Shown: in pieces, positions 62,109 to 64,000 of the stretch
How positions within the stretch are numbered: position 1 is the stretch's first letter
Layout of the letters: every line of letters begins with the position of its first letter
Assembly: GCA_049606855.1 (NCBI GenBank)
Contig: JBMYVY010000003.1
Span: 190,855-254,854 of the forward strand
DNA length: 64,000 bases
Reading direction: 5' to 3'
Source of the DNA: JBELHR01 sp049606855
GTDB taxonomy: Bacteria; Bacteroidota; Bacteroidia; Flavobacteriales; Flavobacteriaceae
Notes under the pieces: model-generated
What the model was told of the DNA's origin: nothing
Databases searched by the model: none
Seen by the model: the letters and a program-made list of their open reading frames with translations, nothing else
Program-made: the position numbers and the translations under genes

Positions 62109-64000
62109 TTATGCGTCGATATTAGCGTATTTTGCGTTGCGTTCAATAAAGTCTCTACGAGGAGGAACTTCATCACCCATAAGCATAGAGAAAATACGGT
62201 CAGCTTCTCCATCGCTATCGATTGTAACTTGTCTTAATGTTCTGAATTCAGGGTTCATGGTAGTGTCCCATAATTGCTCTGCATTCATCTCCCCAAGACC
62301 TTTGTATCGTTGAATAGCTACTGAGCCTCCTAGTTTTTGTGCAATCAAATCACGTTGATCATCATCCCAGGCGTATTCTTTCTTTTGACCTTTTTTAACT
62401 AAGTATAATGGCGGAGTTGCAATATAAATATACCCTTGTTCAACAAGTTCTCTCATGTATCTAAAGAAGAACGTTAAAATTAAGGTTGCAATGTGACTAC
62501 CATCTACATCGGCATCACACATAATAACAATCTTGTGATAGCGTAATTTACTTAGATTTAGGGCTCTTGAATCTTCTTCAGTTCCAATGGTTACCCCAAG
62601 AGCGGTAAAAATATTTTTGATCTCTTCATTTTCAAATACTTTATGCTGCATGGCTTTTTCAACATTCAGGATTTTACCTCTCAATGGTAAAATTGCTTGG
62701 AAAAGTCTATCACGTCCCTGTTTTGCTGTACCTCCTGCAGAATCTCCCTCCACTAGAAATACTTCACATTTAGCAGGGTCTGTTTCTGAGCAGTCTGAAA
62801 GTTTTCCAGGAAGTCCACCAATTGACATAACGGTCTTGCGTTGAACCATTTCACGTGCTTTTCTAGCAGCATGTCTTGCCTGAGCAGCCAAAATCACTTT
62901 TTGAACAATGCGTTTTGCATCATCTGGGTTTTCTTCCAAATAATCGGTAAGCATTTCAGAAACTGCCTGAGAAACCGCGGCGCTAACATCACGATTACCT
63001 AATTTAGTTTTGGTTTGACCTTCGAATTGAGGTTCAGCAACCTTTACAGAAATAATGGCGGTTAATCCCTCGCGAAAATCATCTCCTGCAATATCAAATT
63101 TAAGCTTGTCCAGAAGTCCTGAACCATCGGCATATTTTTTTAAGGTATGGGTCAAACCTCTTCTGAATCCAGAAAGATGTGTTCCTCCTTCGTGCGTATT
63201 AATGTTATTCACATAAGAGTGTAGATTCTCAGAGAATGAAGTATTGTATACCATTGCAACTTCAACCGGAATTCCATTTTTTTCTCCAGTCATCGAAATC
63301 ACTGATGAAGTTAATTGCTCCCTAGTAGCATCAAGGTATTTTACAAATTCTGGAAGCCCTTCGTCCGAGTGGAAAACTTCATGAACCGGATTTCCTTCAT
63401 CATCTAATTCTCTCTTGTCCGTTAGTGTAATGGTAATACCTCTATTTAAAAAGGCCAATTCTCTTAAACGAGTCGCAAGCGTATCGTAATTATAAACAAT
63501 AGTTTGTGTGAAAATGCTAGTATCAGGAAGAAAAGTTACTTCAGTCCCGGTATGGTCAGCTTCACCAACTGTTTTCACCGGATACATGGCCTTACCTTTT
63601 TGGTACTCTTGTTGCCAAATTTTTCCATCACGAAAAACCGTGGCCTTTAAATCATCAGACAATGCATTTACACAGGACACTCCAACTCCATGCAGCCCTC
63701 CTGAAACTTTATATGAATCTTTATCAAATTTACCTCCTGCACCAATTTTGGTCATTACCACTTCAAGGGCAGAGACTCCTTCTTTTTTGTGCAGCCCAAC
63801 TGGAATTCCACGTCCATTATCTCTTACTGTGACTGAATTATTTTCATTTATCCAAACATCGATTTGGTCACAGTGTCCAGCCAAAGCCTCATCGATTGAA
63901 TTATCTACTACCTCATATACCAGGTGGTGTAAACCTCTTACTCCAACATCACCAATATACATTGATGGACGCATTCTTACGTGTTCCATTCCCTCAAGGG
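62109..64000 (-). CDS. gyrB: DNA gyrase subunit B, N-terminus outside the window
   Basis: The frame is open to the window edge. The visible 630 codons begin with LEG before MEHVRMRPSMYIGD, which is near residue 15-25 of a full GyrB. The GHKL ATPase domain (VVDNSIDEA, DNGRGIPVGLH, GGLHGVG), the transducer and the TOPRIM domain (EGDSAGGTAKQGRD, DADVDGSHI) are present, with the C-terminal QRYKGLGEMNAEQLW. Together with GyrA it introduces negative supercoils. GyrB is preferred over ParE because of the length and the QRYKGLGEMNAEQLW motif. Confidence 0.94.
   Translation of the reverse strand, partial: LEGMEHVRMRPSMYIGDVGVRGLHHLVYEVVDNSIDEALAGHCDQIDVWINENNSVTVRDNGRGIPVGLHKKEGVSALEVVMTKIGAGGKFDKDSYKVSGGLHGVGVSCVNALSDDLKATVFRDGKIWQQEYQKGKAMYPVKTVGEADHTGTEVTFLPDTSIFTQTIVYNYDTLATRLRELAFLNRGITITLTDKRELDDEGNPVHEVFHSDEGLPEFVKYLDATREQLTSSVISMTGEKNGIPVEVAMVYNTSFSENLHSYVNNINTHEGGTHLSGFRRGLTHTLKKYADGSGLLDKLKFDIAGDDFREGLTAIISVKVAEPQFEGQTKTKLGNRDVSAAVSQAVSEMLTDYLEENPDDAKRIVQKVILAAQARHAARKAREMVQRKTVMSIGGLPGKLSDCSETDPAKCEVFLVEGDSAGGTAKQGRDRLFQAILPLRGKILNVEKAMQHKVFENEEIKNIFTALGVTIGTEEDSRALNLSKLRYHKIVIMCDADVDGSHIATLILTFFFRYMRELVEQGYIYIATPPLYLVKKGQKKEYAWDDDQRDLIAQKLGGSVAIQRYKGLGEMNAEQLWDTTMNPEFRTLRQVTIDSDGEADRIFSMLMGDEVPPRRDFIERNAKYANIDA

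Noticed and set aside
3180..62850. Many short ORFs opposite to or inside larger genes
   Set aside because: They lie in other frames of well-identified genes, have no start context and show no domain.

Overview
The window is AT-rich DNA from a member of the Bacteroidota, most likely class Flavobacteriia (order Flavobacteriales). The evidence is a complete gldKLMN cluster (core of the type IX secretion and gliding machinery), an exosortase-F (XrtF) pair, a fused SecDF, a short archaeal-type ProRS, and many promoters of the Bacteroidota type (TTTG, about 19-20 bases, TAnnTTTG) instead of TTGACA/TATAAT. Shine-Dalgarno sites are mostly absent. I see no phage, insertion sequence, CRISPR array or rRNA gene, and gene density is high (no gene-free stretch over 300 bases).

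Layout. 1-3090: end of a lipoprotein gene cut by the edge, proS, and a tandem duplication of a tRNA-Glu plus rpsT (ribosomal protein S20) unit. 3093-8576 (minus): the cell-shape operon mreB-mreC-mreD-mrdA-rodA. 8633-10699 (minus): purH and a free-methionine-sulfoxide-reductase-like GAF protein. 10717-11698: XrtF and its partner membrane protein. 11676-18523: a copper/silver efflux cluster of a small Cys protein, CusA, CusC, CusB and a Cys/His-rich lipoprotein, closed by a strong terminator. 18613-22864: an Asp-box propeller protein and a serine hydrolase. 22899-29240 (minus): groES-groEL, then miaB, a sigma-54 activator, lptE, a TPR-type protein and secG.

29342-37607: topA, an arginase-fold protein with a damaged metal site, and gldK-gldL-gldM-gldN. 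37659-43454: FAD oxidoreductase, DUF983 protein, ABC-F ATPase, PLP enzyme, a LysM glucosaminidase lipoprotein and a small periplasmic protein. 43537-49694: YgiQ-type radical SAM enzyme, MscS channel and a large zinc metalloprotease. 49789-52215: lysS, an unnamed small RNA with its own promoter and terminator, and a DUF456 protein. 52303-56180: TPR protein, a TonB-C-like lipoprotein, obg and an hpt-adk fusion. 56278-64000: secDF, fhs, mdh and the 5'-truncated gyrB.

Most of the window is housekeeping and envelope biology. The points that deserve a second look are the small RNA at 51609-51716 (possible 6S-like RNA, with two competing hairpins), the tRNA-Glu/rpsT duplication with a gene-conversion pattern, the copper cluster ending in a metallothionein-like lipoprotein, the arginase-fold protein beside gldK that has lost two of six metal ligands, genes whose -7 box lies four bases from the ATG (predicted leaderless mRNAs), and a sigma-54-type promoter in front of the edge lipoprotein gene.
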